A stretch of 9,441 nt of DNA, taken from positions 1 to 9,441 of the forward strand of contig JAITNA010000195.1 of the NCBI GenBank assembly GCA_031290715.1, written 5' to 3'. Within the stretch, counting starts at the first letter, position 1, and every line of letters begins with the position of its first letter. This document shows positions 1-6,755 of the stretch, piece after piece. The notes beneath the pieces are model-generated. The model was given only the letters and a program-made list of their open reading frames with translations, did not search any database and was not told the DNA's origin. Both the position numbers and the translations under genes were made by a program. The stretch is from Eubacteriales Family XIII. Incertae Sedis bacterium (GTDB taxonomy: Bacteria; Bacillota; Clostridia; Peptostreptococcales; Anaerovoracaceae).

Positions 1-921
1 CCAAATACCCAGCGGGATCGTCCCCATGGAGAAGATGGTGGAAACGACGAGCATTTCCCCTCCAAGCTGCTTGTTGCGCCCGTACTGCTCCGCGAGAATC
101 GGCACCGTCGCGGCGACGGGCATCAGGTTTGCGACGATGAGAATCATGCGCACAGACGGGTCTAGGGGCAGGAAATAGACGAGCAAAAACCCGATGATCG
201 GGACGACGATGAGCTTGGCGATCACGCCTTCCATGACCACGCGGCTCTTGAATACAGACAGGCCGAACCCGCCCGAAAGGAAGGTGCCGATGGAGATCAT
301 TGCCATCGGCGTCGCAACGGCCCCGACAGAGTCGAGATACGTCAACGCGAGTTCCGGAAGCGCTATGTGATTGTAGCACAGGATGATGCCGACAATGGCG
401 GCGCTGACCTTCGGGTTGACGAGCAGGCTGAGAAATTCGACGACCTTCTTCTTCACGGACTCGCCGGGCACACCGCGCCCCCGCCGCAGGATGGCGATGC
501 CGTAGGTGAAGAACATGGTATTCAGCGCGACATTGCAAGCGACCATATAGAGCAAGCCCATGCTGCCGAAAAAAGTCACCGCGATCGGAAATCCCATAAA
601 ACCGTTATTGGGCGACATAATAGAGAATTCCGACACCGGGGCGTCCTCGGACGGAACTTTCCGCAGCTTGCAGTAAAGGCGGGCATAGCCGCCGAACAGA
701 AGCAGCAATCCAAAGGTGATGAACAGCGTCAGCAAAAAATTGACAAAGATCCGGTGGTCCATCTCAAGCCGCGTCGTCCGCGCCAAAATCAGGCAGGGGT
801 AGGCCACCATGATGACGAACTTGTTGATCGCGTTCGTCGCCGCGTCCGTGAGGATATGATAGCGTTTGCAAACATATCCGGTCAGCAGCAGCAGAAAGAA
901 AATCACGAATTGCTGATACAC
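1..921 (-). CDS. AEC-family (auxin efflux carrier-like) membrane transporter, 3' end cut by the window
   Basis: This is an inner-membrane secondary transporter of the AEC family, whose bacterial members export or exchange small organic acids, amino acids or related anions; the substrate cannot be read from sequence. Translation from GTG at 921 gives 307 codons with no stop up to base 1. The protein is very hydrophobic: an N-terminal helix (FVIFFLLLLTGYV), then alternating hydrophobic segments. The family-type stretch SPNNGFMGFPIA lies near residue 105, and ATPMAMISIGTFLSGGFGLS lies in the second half. Family members are about 300-320 residues, so only a few C-terminal residues are missing. 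The GTG start lies 5 bases past the stop of the upstream regulator, and its GGAAGGA ribosome site lies inside the last regulator codons, so the two are probably co-transcribed and translationally coupled. The neighbouring sigma-54 activator may control it or respond to its substrate; that link is inferred from position only. Confidence 0.92.
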   Translation of the reverse strand, partial: MYQQFVIFFLLLLTGYVCKRYHILTDAATNAINKFVIMVAYPCLILARTTRLEMDHRIFVNFLLTLFITFGLLLLFGGYARLYCKLRKVPSEDAPVSEFSIMSPNNGFMGFPIAVTFFGSMGLLYMVACNVALNTMFFTYGIAILRRGRGVPGESVKKKVVEFLSLLVNPKVSAAIVGIILCYNHIALPELALTYLDSVGAVATPMAMISIGTFLSGGFGLSVFKSRVVMEGVIAKLIVVPIIGFLLVYFLPLDPSVRMILIVANLMPVAATVPILAEQYGRNKQLGGEMLVVSTIFSMGTIPLGIW

Positions 922-926
922 GGCCG

Positions 927-2444
927 CTATTCCTTCCCCGTGAGTGGAATCCCGAAAGCGTGGGCCTTGCGCACGATCGTCGGCTGCGACGTTCCAAGCG
1001 CTTTCGCCGCCGAATAGCTGCTTCCGTACGTTTCCACAGCGCGCAGAATAAGGCTTTTTTCATAATCGGCCACAAGCTCGCGCAAGGACCCGATCCCATC
1101 TGCCGCGGAGGGGGCCTCAAACGGCGGGGCCGATTCCCCATCCTCAAATCGATCCCCCCCGATCAGCGCGCGCACATTCTCCCGCGTGATGTGCTTTCCG
1201 GGCAGGATGATGACCATGCGCTCCACGGCATTTTCGAGCTCGCGGACATTGCCGGGCCAATCATGGTCGCAAAGCTGCCGCATCGCTTCGTCCGTAAAGT
1301 TCTTCGACTTTTCATAGAGCGCGTTGAATCGGCCGAGGAAATTTTCCGCAAGCGCGCGGATATCGCCGCGGCGTTCCCGCAGCGGCGGTAAATGAATCGG
1401 AAAGACATTGATCCGGTAGTAGAGGTCTGCCCGGAACCCGCCGGCCGCGATCATATCCTTGAGTACGCGGTTCGTCGACGCGATGATACGGATGTCGAGG
1501 CTGACAGGGTGTACGCCGCCCACCCGCGTGATCTCCTTTTCCTGCAGCACGCGCAGGATTTTCGGTTGCAGGGCGACGGGCATCTCGCTGATTTCATCGA
1601 GCAGAATGGTGCCGCCGTTGGCCATCTCAAAATAGCCCTTTTTCTCCTTCGGGCCCGCGCCCGTGAACGCGCCCCGTTCATAGCCGAAAAGCTCCGATTC
1701 GATCAATCCATCCGGGATGGCGGCGCAGTTGACCTTCACATAGGGGCCGTTCTTGCGGTTTGAAAGCTTGTAGATTTCGCGGGCGACGACCTCCTTTCCG
1801 CTCCCCGTTTCGCCGGTAATGAGTACGGTGGCGTCGCTGTGCGCGACATGGCCGATGAGGTCCTTGACATGCAATATTGCGTCGGACGATCCGATGAACC
1901 CGCGGTCGGCCTGCTCTTTCTTCAGCGACTTGATCTGCGCCTTGTATTGCTCTTTCTTTTTTTCGGCCGTGTCGAGCTCCTCGCGGAGCCGAATCAGTTC
2001 CGTCAGATTGCGCATCACCGTGATCACGCTCTCCACCTCGCCGTCCGCGTCGAGGAAAGGCGTCCCCACAAGCAGCACGCGGTTCTCATTCTTGCGGATC
2101 ACGGACATCGCCGATACCTTTTCTTTCCTTTTGATGGCTTCCATCGAAACGGCGTTGGAAAAATAGCCCTCCCGCACCAATTCGTCAACGCTTCTGCCCA
2201 AAATCTCATCTTCGCGAATGCCCGTAATCTCCGTATACCCGCGATTGATACTGGTCACGACACCCTGCCCGTCCGTGACGCAAATGCCATCCGCGATCGC
2301 GTCCCCGATAATGAAAGCCGTGGTGCTTTCCCGTTTTGTCCGCGCGATCTCGTCCGCGAGCAGATTCATATCCGCCCGCAGCCGTTCAATTTCCTGCAAA
2401 AGTCGTTTGTTTTCGCTCTCAGGCGTTTCCATCGTTCTGATCAT
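927..2444 (-). CDS. PAS-domain sigma-54-dependent transcriptional activator with TyrR-like HTH
   Basis: This is a bacterial enhancer-binding protein that would use ATP to open sigma-54 (RpoN) promoters in response to a signal sensed by its PAS domain. The order in the 505 residues is: N-terminal coiled coil (about 9-40), PAS domain (about 43-150, with NRGYTEITGI and a following VMRNLTEL stretch), a second coiled coil (about 150-180), then the AAA+ domain. The AAA+ domain has Walker A GETGSGKE at 211-218, the sigma-54-contacting GAFTGA loop at 258-263, Walker B GGTILLDE at 277-284, FRADLYYRINV near 337 and WPGNVREL at 396-403. The C-terminal helix-turn-helix (about 465-500, ending SQPTIVRKAHAFGI) resembles the TyrR type more than classical Fis. 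ATG 2444 lies 9 bases after the trmK stop; the only purine-rich site, AAGAGG, is 14 bases away, so translation may rely on coupling, and ATG 2432 is an alternative start. The ligand and target promoters are unknown, and I saw no -24/-12 element in the window. Confidence 0.95.
   Translation of the reverse strand: MIRTMETPESENKRLLQEIERLRADMNLLADEIARTKRESTTAFIIGDAIADGICVTDGQGVVTSINRGYTEITGIREDEILGRSVDELVREGYFSNAVSMEAIKRKEKVSAMSVIRKNENRVLLVGTPFLDADGEVESVITVMRNLTELIRLREELDTAEKKKEQYKAQIKSLKKEQADRGFIGSSDAILHVKDLIGHVAHSDATVLITGETGSGKEVVAREIYKLSNRKNGPYVKVNCAAIPDGLIESELFGYERGAFTGAGPKEKKGYFEMANGGTILLDEISEMPVALQPKILRVLQEKEITRVGGVHPVSLDIRIIASTNRVLKDMIAAGGFRADLYYRINVFPIHLPPLRERRGDIRALAENFLGRFNALYEKSKNFTDEAMRQLCDHDWPGNVRELENAVERMVIILPGKHITRENVRALIGGDRFEDGESAPPFEAPSAADGIGSLRELVADYEKSLILRAVETYGSSYSAAKALGTSQPTIVRKAHAFGIPLTGKE
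931..937 (-). promoter_or_regulatory. Ribosome binding site for the AEC transporter
   Basis: GGAAGGA on the minus strand lies 9 bases before the GTG at 921, inside the final codons of the regulator gene. It is the same heptamer that precedes dnaG in this window. It supports GTG 921 as the start and a tight regulator-transporter unit. Confidence 0.6.
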
Positions 2445-2453
2445 TTCCGTTTT

Positions 2454-3002
2454 CTAAACCTCTTGCGTATCGCCCGCACAGCCCGGCGCCCCGCCCGGCG
2501 CGGCGACGATGATCGTACACATCCTTCCCTTTTCCTCAGCCGCCGTTTCCGCGAAAGTGCGCCAACCCGCCCCGTTGAGCCAAGTCCTGAGCGCGTCCGC
2601 CTTCGTTCGCGGCTGCAGGATATACTTGCCGAAGCTCCCGGATTTTGCCGGGTCCGCCGCGAGAATCTCCGCGATCGTTTCCCCGCCCATGCCGGCGACC
2701 ACGACCGCATCCGCTTCCCCGGCCGAAAGCGGCGCGAGCCCATCGCCCAGACGAAGCTCATATCCGCCGGTACGGCGTCCGGGCAGGAACGCTTCGTCCG
2801 AGCCAAGCTCGATACAGACGCTGCGCCACGCCATGCGCAAGGGGCCGATTTTCATATCCGTCAGAATCGCAAACGGGGATATGCCGTTCGCCACCAAGTA
2901 TCGGGGCAGGTAGGCGTGATCCGTCCCGATGTCCGCGACAGACTCCCCCGGCGCGACAAAGCCCGCCATCGTAAGCAGCCGCGGCGACAATTTTTTATTC
3001 AA
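2454..3002 (-). CDS. trmK: tRNA (adenine(22)-N1)-methyltransferase TrmK, short form
   Basis: TrmK is an S-adenosylmethionine-dependent enzyme that makes m1A22 in the tRNA D-loop region. The 182 residues show the family signature motifs: LSPRLLTMAGFV at the N-terminus, the SAM-binding DIGTDHAYLP (24-33), GPLRMA (53-58), RLGDGLAPL (84-92), VVAGMGGETI (101-110) and ILQPRTKADALRTWL (128-142). The Rossmann catalytic domain is complete. The protein stops soon after it, without the C-terminal coiled-coil of about 70 residues that I recall for the roughly 238-residue B. subtilis enzyme; that domain contributes to tRNA binding. The TTG start at 3002 overlaps the sigma factor gene by 8 bases and has a GAAGGA ribosome site 5 bases upstream. 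Placement directly after dnaG and rpoD is the classic Firmicutes arrangement and supports the call. In many genomes a Nif3-family gene follows; here a regulator does. Confidence 0.92.
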   Translation of the reverse strand: MNKKLSPRLLTMAGFVAPGESVADIGTDHAYLPRYLVANGISPFAILTDMKIGPLRMAWRSVCIELGSDEAFLPGRRTGGYELRLGDGLAPLSAGEADAVVVAGMGGETIAEILAADPAKSGSFGKYILQPRTKADALRTWLNGAGWRTFAETAAEEKGRMCTIIVAAPGGAPGCAGDTQEV

Positions 3003-4785
3003 GATAATCCTTCAGCTTCTTGCTGCGGCTGGGGTGACGGAGCTTCCTCAGCGCTTTCGCCTCGATCTGGCGAATGCGTTCGCGCGTCACATCAAAGCGC
3101 TTGCCGACCTCCTCGAGCGTCCGCGCGCGGCCATCCTCCAGTCCGAACCGCAGGATCAAGACCTTGCGCTCCCGATCCGTCAGCGTATCAAGCACCTCGA
3201 TCAGCTGTTCCTTCAGCATGGAAAACGACGCAGCGTCCACCGGCGCGGGAACATCCTCGTCCGGAATGAAATCCCCGAGATGGCTGTCCTCCTCCTCGCC
3301 GATGGGCGTTTCGAGCGACACCGGCTCCTGCGCGATCTTTTGCACCTCCCGGACCTTCGCCTCCGTGACGTCCATCTCGGCCGCAATCTCCGCGGGCGTC
3401 GGATCGCGTCCCAATTCCTGCAAAAGCTGCCGCTGAATACGAATCTGTTTGTTGATCGTTTCTACCATATGGACCGGAATGCGAATCGTCCGCGCCTGAT
3501 CCGCAATCGCGCGCGTGATGGCCTGCCGAATCCACCATGTCGCGTAGGTACTGAATTTGAATCCCTTTTGCCACTGAAATTTGTCGACCGCCTTAATGAG
3601 CCCGAAATTGCCTTCCTGGATGAGATCGGGGAACAGCATACCCCGCCCGATATATCGCTTTGCAATCGAAACCACCAAGCGCAGATTGGCCTCGCAGAGC
3701 TTTTCCTGCGCATCGTCGCCGACCGCAACGCTTTCAATCAGCCCCTGCGCCTTCTCCGGCGCCAATTCCGGAATCTTCGATACCACTTTGAAATATTCCT
3801 TACAGAAAGAATCCAATTTCACGCCTTTCGGCGCCGTCACCGCCGGCGGTTTCCGCTTGCGCGCGCCGGCCGGCCGCTGTGTGATCAATCCCGCCGCCGT
3901 GAGCTGCGTGACGTCGCGATCCGTCATCACCGTGCGGAACTTTGCAATCAATTCCTCGAAATAGCGTGCCGCGGTATCTTTCTCGTCCTTGCTGCCGCCC
4001 TTGTCCGAACCGCCGTCCCGCGACTCCTTTTCCGCCAAGGAAAGAGATTTCAACAGCTCGCGCTGCACCGCAATCCGCTTGTTGATGTACTCGCAGGAGC
4101 CCGCGTCGATACCGGTCATACGCCCCGGGTCCGCCCGGTACAGGTCGATCGCCTGCTTGGCCATGAACACGGCATACGCGCCGAAATCCTTGTCCCCCGC
4201 TTTCGTACAGCGCTCAACCGCAAGCGCAAGCCCGAACTGGCTGATCTGGAGTATATCCGTGAAGTCGTCATCCCCGTCCAAACTTTCCTTTGCGACGCCG
4301 ATCGCATCCCGCAGATAGGATTCGACAAGGATTCGTCTGGCCTCCGCGCCCGCTTCCATATTCTTCGCGAGCACCACCTCTTCCGGCGCCGTCAGCAGGG
4401 ATACCGCGCCGATCTCCTTCAGATACATGCGCACCGGATCGTCGACCGCCACCTCTTTCGGCAGTGTCGCTTCCAAGATGATCTTCCCGTCCGGCGTCAG
4501 TGCTTCCTTTTTGACGACATCGTCCTCGTCCTTCTCGTCCTCGAGCACGCGCAGGGAAAACTCATCCGGCTCGTCCGATTCCTCCGCGTGAATCTCCACG
4601 CCGTGCGTCGACAGCCGTTCCAGAAAGATATCGTACTGTTCCTGATCGATTTCCAGATGGCTGAGATTGTCGTAAATCTCCGTGTCGCTCACGCGCCCCC
4701 GGATTTTCGCCTTTTCAAAAAACTCCTCGAGCACATCCTCCGTCGTCTTAATTTCCCGAACTTCTATGATTTCATCAATTACCAA
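2995..4785 (-). CDS. rpoD: Primary RNA polymerase sigma factor (RpoD/SigA) with a duplicated, degenerate region 2-3.0
   Basis: This is the housekeeping sigma factor that directs core RNA polymerase to -10/-35 promoters. Numbered from TTG 4785, it has 596 residues. Region 1.1 is about 1-70, an acidic linker follows, and region 1.2 is about 115-148 (DPVRMYLKEIG). Then come a degenerate second copy of regions 2.1-2.4 and 3.0 (149-248), a low-complexity Gly/Ser/Asp/Lys linker near 256-272 and a degraded 1.2-like stretch (about 331-358). The canonical region 2 is 359-431 (LRLVVSIAKRY, DLIQEGNFGLIKAV, STYATWWIRQAI), region 3 is about 432-515, and region 4 is about 527-594 with the -35-binding HTH (TLEEVGKRFDVTRERIRQIE). 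Most Firmicutes SigA proteins are about 370 residues and lack such an insert. A GAGGTGA site is correctly spaced for TTG 4785; an upstream in-frame GTG at 4794 overlaps that site and is less likely. The gene follows dnaG after a GC-rich gap of about 80 bases and overlaps trmK. Confidence 0.97.
   Translation of the reverse strand: MVIDEIIEVREIKTTEDVLEEFFEKAKIRGRVSDTEIYDNLSHLEIDQEQYDIFLERLSTHGVEIHAEESDEPDEFSLRVLEDEKDEDDVVKKEALTPDGKIILEATLPKEVAVDDPVRMYLKEIGAVSLLTAPEEVVLAKNMEAGAEARRILVESYLRDAIGVAKESLDGDDDFTDILQISQFGLALAVERCTKAGDKDFGAYAVFMAKQAIDLYRADPGRMTGIDAGSCEYINKRIAVQRELLKSLSLAEKESRDGGSDKGGSKDEKDTAARYFEELIAKFRTVMTDRDVTQLTAAGLITQRPAGARKRKPPAVTAPKGVKLDSFCKEYFKVVSKIPELAPEKAQGLIESVAVGDDAQEKLCEANLRLVVSIAKRYIGRGMLFPDLIQEGNFGLIKAVDKFQWQKGFKFSTYATWWIRQAITRAIADQARTIRIPVHMVETINKQIRIQRQLLQELGRDPTPAEIAAEMDVTEAKVREVQKIAQEPVSLETPIGEEEDSHLGDFIPDEDVPAPVDAASFSMLKEQLIEVLDTLTDRERKVLILRFGLEDGRARTLEEVGKRFDVTRERIRQIEAKALRKLRHPSRSKKLKDYLE
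3008..3013 (-). promoter_or_regulatory. Ribosome binding site that fixes the TTG start of trmK
   Basis: GAAGGA on the minus strand lies within the last rpoD codons, 5 bases before TTG 3002. There is no nearer ATG or GTG in frame, and the LSPRL motif begins at residue 5, so the TTG is the sensible start. The overlap implies translational coupling to rpoD. Confidence 0.6.
3412..3711 (-). other. Functional sigma region 2-3.0 copy (copy B) inside rpoD
   Basis: Residues 359-458 carry all the expected primary sigma motifs, including DLIQEGNFGLIKAV, STYATWWIRQAI and ETINKQIRIQRQLL. This copy presumably does the -10 recognition and core binding. The stretch just before it (331-358, starting YFKVVSKIPELAPEKA) looks like a worn region 1.2, matching YLKEIG and APEE of the intact region 1.2 that precedes copy A. 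That is what a tandem duplication spanning 1.2 to 3.0 would leave. Confidence 0.85.
4042..4341 (-). other. Degenerate sigma region 2-3.0 copy (copy A) inside rpoD
   Basis: Residues 149-248 (numbered from TTG 4785) align without a gap to residues 359-458, a constant offset of 210. My hand count is 35 identical positions of 100, with many conservative changes. Shared landmarks include LR, AK, F-D--Q, FGL, AV, F, YA, QAI, AD--R, E-INK-I and QR-LL--L. Copy A has lost hallmark residues: the WW pair of region 2.3/2.4 is FM (207-208), the Thr after QAI is Asp, and EGN of region 2.2 is ISQ. It probably cannot melt a -10 element but may keep part of the core-polymerase-binding surface. Confidence 0.85.
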
Positions 4786-4790
4786 AATTG

Positions 4791-4797
4791 TCACCTC
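4791..4797 (-). promoter_or_regulatory. Ribosome binding site that points to a TTG start for rpoD
   Basis: GAGGTGA on the minus strand, a near-perfect anti-16S match, ends 5 bases before TTG 4785. The alternative GTG at 4794 lies within this very motif and has only weak purine-rich sequence upstream, so TTG 4785 is favoured. Confidence 0.6.
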
Positions 4798-4867
4798 GTT
4801 TCATATTCATGTAATAATTTTTCCCGCCGCCGTCCCCCCGGGCGCCGCCTGCCATGGATCGTTTCTT

Positions 4868-6628
4868 TCAATTGCTCCGAATCGCCTCCTTCAACTGTGA
4901 TATTCTCCGCTGAATGTCCTTGAGCTCCGTCAGAATCTCCGAATCCATCTCCGTGCGTGTCAAATCCGCCGCCCCCATGATATCCCGCTGCCTGTCCGTA
5001 AGCATTGACATTTCAACGCGAATCATATACTGCGCAAAGGCCCGGTCGAGCTCATCCGCGGGAATGCCGATCCAGTCGCCGCCGATTCCGTCAAGCAAAC
5101 TCCGCGCCTCGTCCTCGAGCAGATCGCCGAGCTTCGCCCGGTCGAATTCACCGTTCGTTTCCGCGCGGAGCATGAGCATCGCGCTCAGGATCGGAGCGTA
5201 GTCGCTGCCGTCGAAGATGTGGCGATACTCGACCGCCCGGTCGAGATAAGCCCCCGACAGGAGCGCCAAACCAAGGATGTTTTTCCGCAGCATATCGTCC
5301 GCGGAATCGCTGCGCGCCGGCCTTCGGGGGCTGCGCGCCCCGCGCGCTTCGCCGCTGCCCTTGCCCCGCTCCGTTTCCATCCGGATCGCCTCCTCCGAGA
5401 TACCGCTGTCGCGCGATACCATCTTCGTATAGTAATCCGCGTCCACCGGGCTCATCTCCGCGATGATCAACGCCGCCGCTTTCACATAGTCCGTCAAACC
5501 CTCCGACTCCGAAAGGTCATAGCGCCCGCGCACCCGTTCGAGCTTGAATTCATACATCGGGGCGGCGTTTCGGACCGCGTCCTCAAAGGCTTCCCGCCCG
5601 TACTTCCGGATATATTCATCCGGGTCCTTTGCCCCCTTCAGCGTCAGCACGCGCACCTTCAGCCCCGCTTCGCGCAGGATGTCCATGCTCTTCTCCGCGG
5701 CGGCCATGCCCGCGTCGTCGCTGTCAAGGGCAAGCGCCACCGCGGGCGTGTGCCGCGAAAGCAGCTTCGCCTGCTGCGGCGTGAAAGCCGTCCCAAGCTG
5801 CGCGACCGCATTCGTCACGCCGTGCATATACAGCGATACCGCGTCCATATAGCCCTCGACGAGAATTGCCGATTTCTTGTCATGGATACTCTCCTTCGAC
5901 GCGTTCAGCCCATACAAATTCTTGCTCTTTTCAAAAGCCGGCGACGCCGCCGAATTGATATATTTTTTTCCCGCCTCCAGACCCGTGATATCGCGGCCGC
6001 CAAACCCGACGACGCGATTCATCGTATTGATGATGGGAAACATCACGCGATTGACGTATTTGTCCGTATATCTGCTGCCGCTGCGAAACAAAAGCCCGAC
6101 TTCCTCCGCCGCCGCAAGCTGTTCCTTGTCGCCGCCGAGCGCGTCCGCGAGAAAACGCCCGCTGCCGTCCGCAAAACCGAGCCCGAAAGCCCGGATCGCC
6201 TGCGCGTTGACCCCCCGCCCCCGCAGATATTCAAGTCCGGCGTTCCCTTCCTTTTTCAGCGCCCCGTACCAGAGCCGCGCGGCCGCCCGATTGACCTCAA
6301 AGAGCCGCTGCGTTTTCCGGCCGGAGCCAAACGAATCGCCGGGCGCCAAATCGACCCCATATTCCTGCGCGAGCCGTTCCCGCGCCTCCATAAAATCCAG
6401 ATGGTAATACAGTTGATAGAAACTGAAAATATCGCCCGTCGCCTGACAGCCAAAACAATAATAATGCGGGCTCTCCTCGTACACATGAAAAGACCCCGTT
6501 TTCTCCGCGTGAAACGGGCAAACCCCCACCCAGCTCCCGCTGCCTTTTTTAAGCGGGACAACGCGCCCGATCACCTCTACGATGTCGGCCCTTTCCTTAA
6601 TCAATTCCGTAACTTGCTCCTGCGACAA
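4868..6628 (-). CDS. dnaG: DNA primase DnaG
   Basis: DnaG makes the RNA primers for lagging-strand DNA synthesis and works with the replicative helicase at the fork. The 586 residues show the full architecture. The N-terminal CHC2 zinc-binding domain has ligands C37, H40, C58 and C61 (CPFH at 37-40, CFGC at 58-61). The RNA polymerase core includes GFGGRDI near 208. The TOPRIM fold has its catalytic glutamate in VEGYMD (E258) and metal-binding aspartates in LDSDDAG (D302, D304), followed by KDPDEY near 334. A charged Gly/Arg/Ser linker (about 421-445) leads to a helical C-terminal domain (about 446-586) of the type that contacts the helicase. Small departures from consensus are EKTGSF instead of EKTPSF in the zinc domain and DSDDAG instead of DGDxAG; the catalytic acids are kept. 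The start is TTG 6628, with GGAAGGA 7 bases upstream. It heads the dnaG-rpoD-trmK operon. Confidence 0.97.
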   Translation of the reverse strand: MSQEQVTELIKERADIVEVIGRVVPLKKGSGSWVGVCPFHAEKTGSFHVYEESPHYYCFGCQATGDIFSFYQLYYHLDFMEARERLAQEYGVDLAPGDSFGSGRKTQRLFEVNRAAARLWYGALKKEGNAGLEYLRGRGVNAQAIRAFGLGFADGSGRFLADALGGDKEQLAAAEEVGLLFRSGSRYTDKYVNRVMFPIINTMNRVVGFGGRDITGLEAGKKYINSAASPAFEKSKNLYGLNASKESIHDKKSAILVEGYMDAVSLYMHGVTNAVAQLGTAFTPQQAKLLSRHTPAVALALDSDDAGMAAAEKSMDILREAGLKVRVLTLKGAKDPDEYIRKYGREAFEDAVRNAAPMYEFKLERVRGRYDLSESEGLTDYVKAAALIIAEMSPVDADYYTKMVSRDSGISEEAIRMETERGKGSGEARGARSPRRPARSDSADDMLRKNILGLALLSGAYLDRAVEYRHIFDGSDYAPILSAMLMLRAETNGEFDRAKLGDLLEDEARSLLDGIGGDWIGIPADELDRAFAQYMIRVEMSMLTDRQRDIMGAADLTRTEMDSEILTELKDIQRRISQLKEAIRSN

Positions 6629-6635
6629 TCAGATT

Positions 6636-6642
6636 TCCTTCC
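6636..6642 (-). promoter_or_regulatory. Ribosome binding site that fixes the TTG start of dnaG
   Basis: GGAAGGA on the minus strand lies 7 bases before TTG 6628. The codons after it match the conserved DnaG N-terminus (a helix leading to ADIVEVIGRVVPLKK), so the TTG start is well supported. Confidence 0.65.
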
Positions 6643-6706
6643 GAAACAAAATACAATGCAATCAATCACCCCACGCTATACACAAGCGTCCGCTCATCCC
6701 CGCAAT

Positions 6707-6755
6707 ATTATATTCAACAAAACCCCCCGTTTCCTTTTTTTCTTTTCTTTTTTTC
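6707..6755 (-). promoter_or_regulatory. Candidate promoter for the dnaG-rpoD operon: TATAAT box with upstream A/G tract
   Basis: A perfect TATAAT reads on the minus strand at 6707-6712, which would start transcription near 6700 and give a leader of about 72 bases. No good -35 hexamer lies 16-18 bases upstream. Instead, an almost pure purine tract (6723-6755 on the minus strand, rich in A runs) covers the -31 to -54 zone and could act as an UP-type element or be intrinsically bent. The call rests on these patterns only. Confidence 0.4.

Noticed and set aside
1839..3269. Plus-strand open frame (476 codons) opposite the regulator and trmK
   Set aside because: It is antisense to two well-supported genes and crosses their boundaries; no motifs were recognised.
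2929..4923. Long plus-strand open frame (664 codons) opposite rpoD
   Set aside because: It is antisense to a clearly recognisable sigma factor, its translation is rich in Arg, His and Pro with no recognisable motifs, and it is explained by GC-rich codon use leaving few stops on the other strand.
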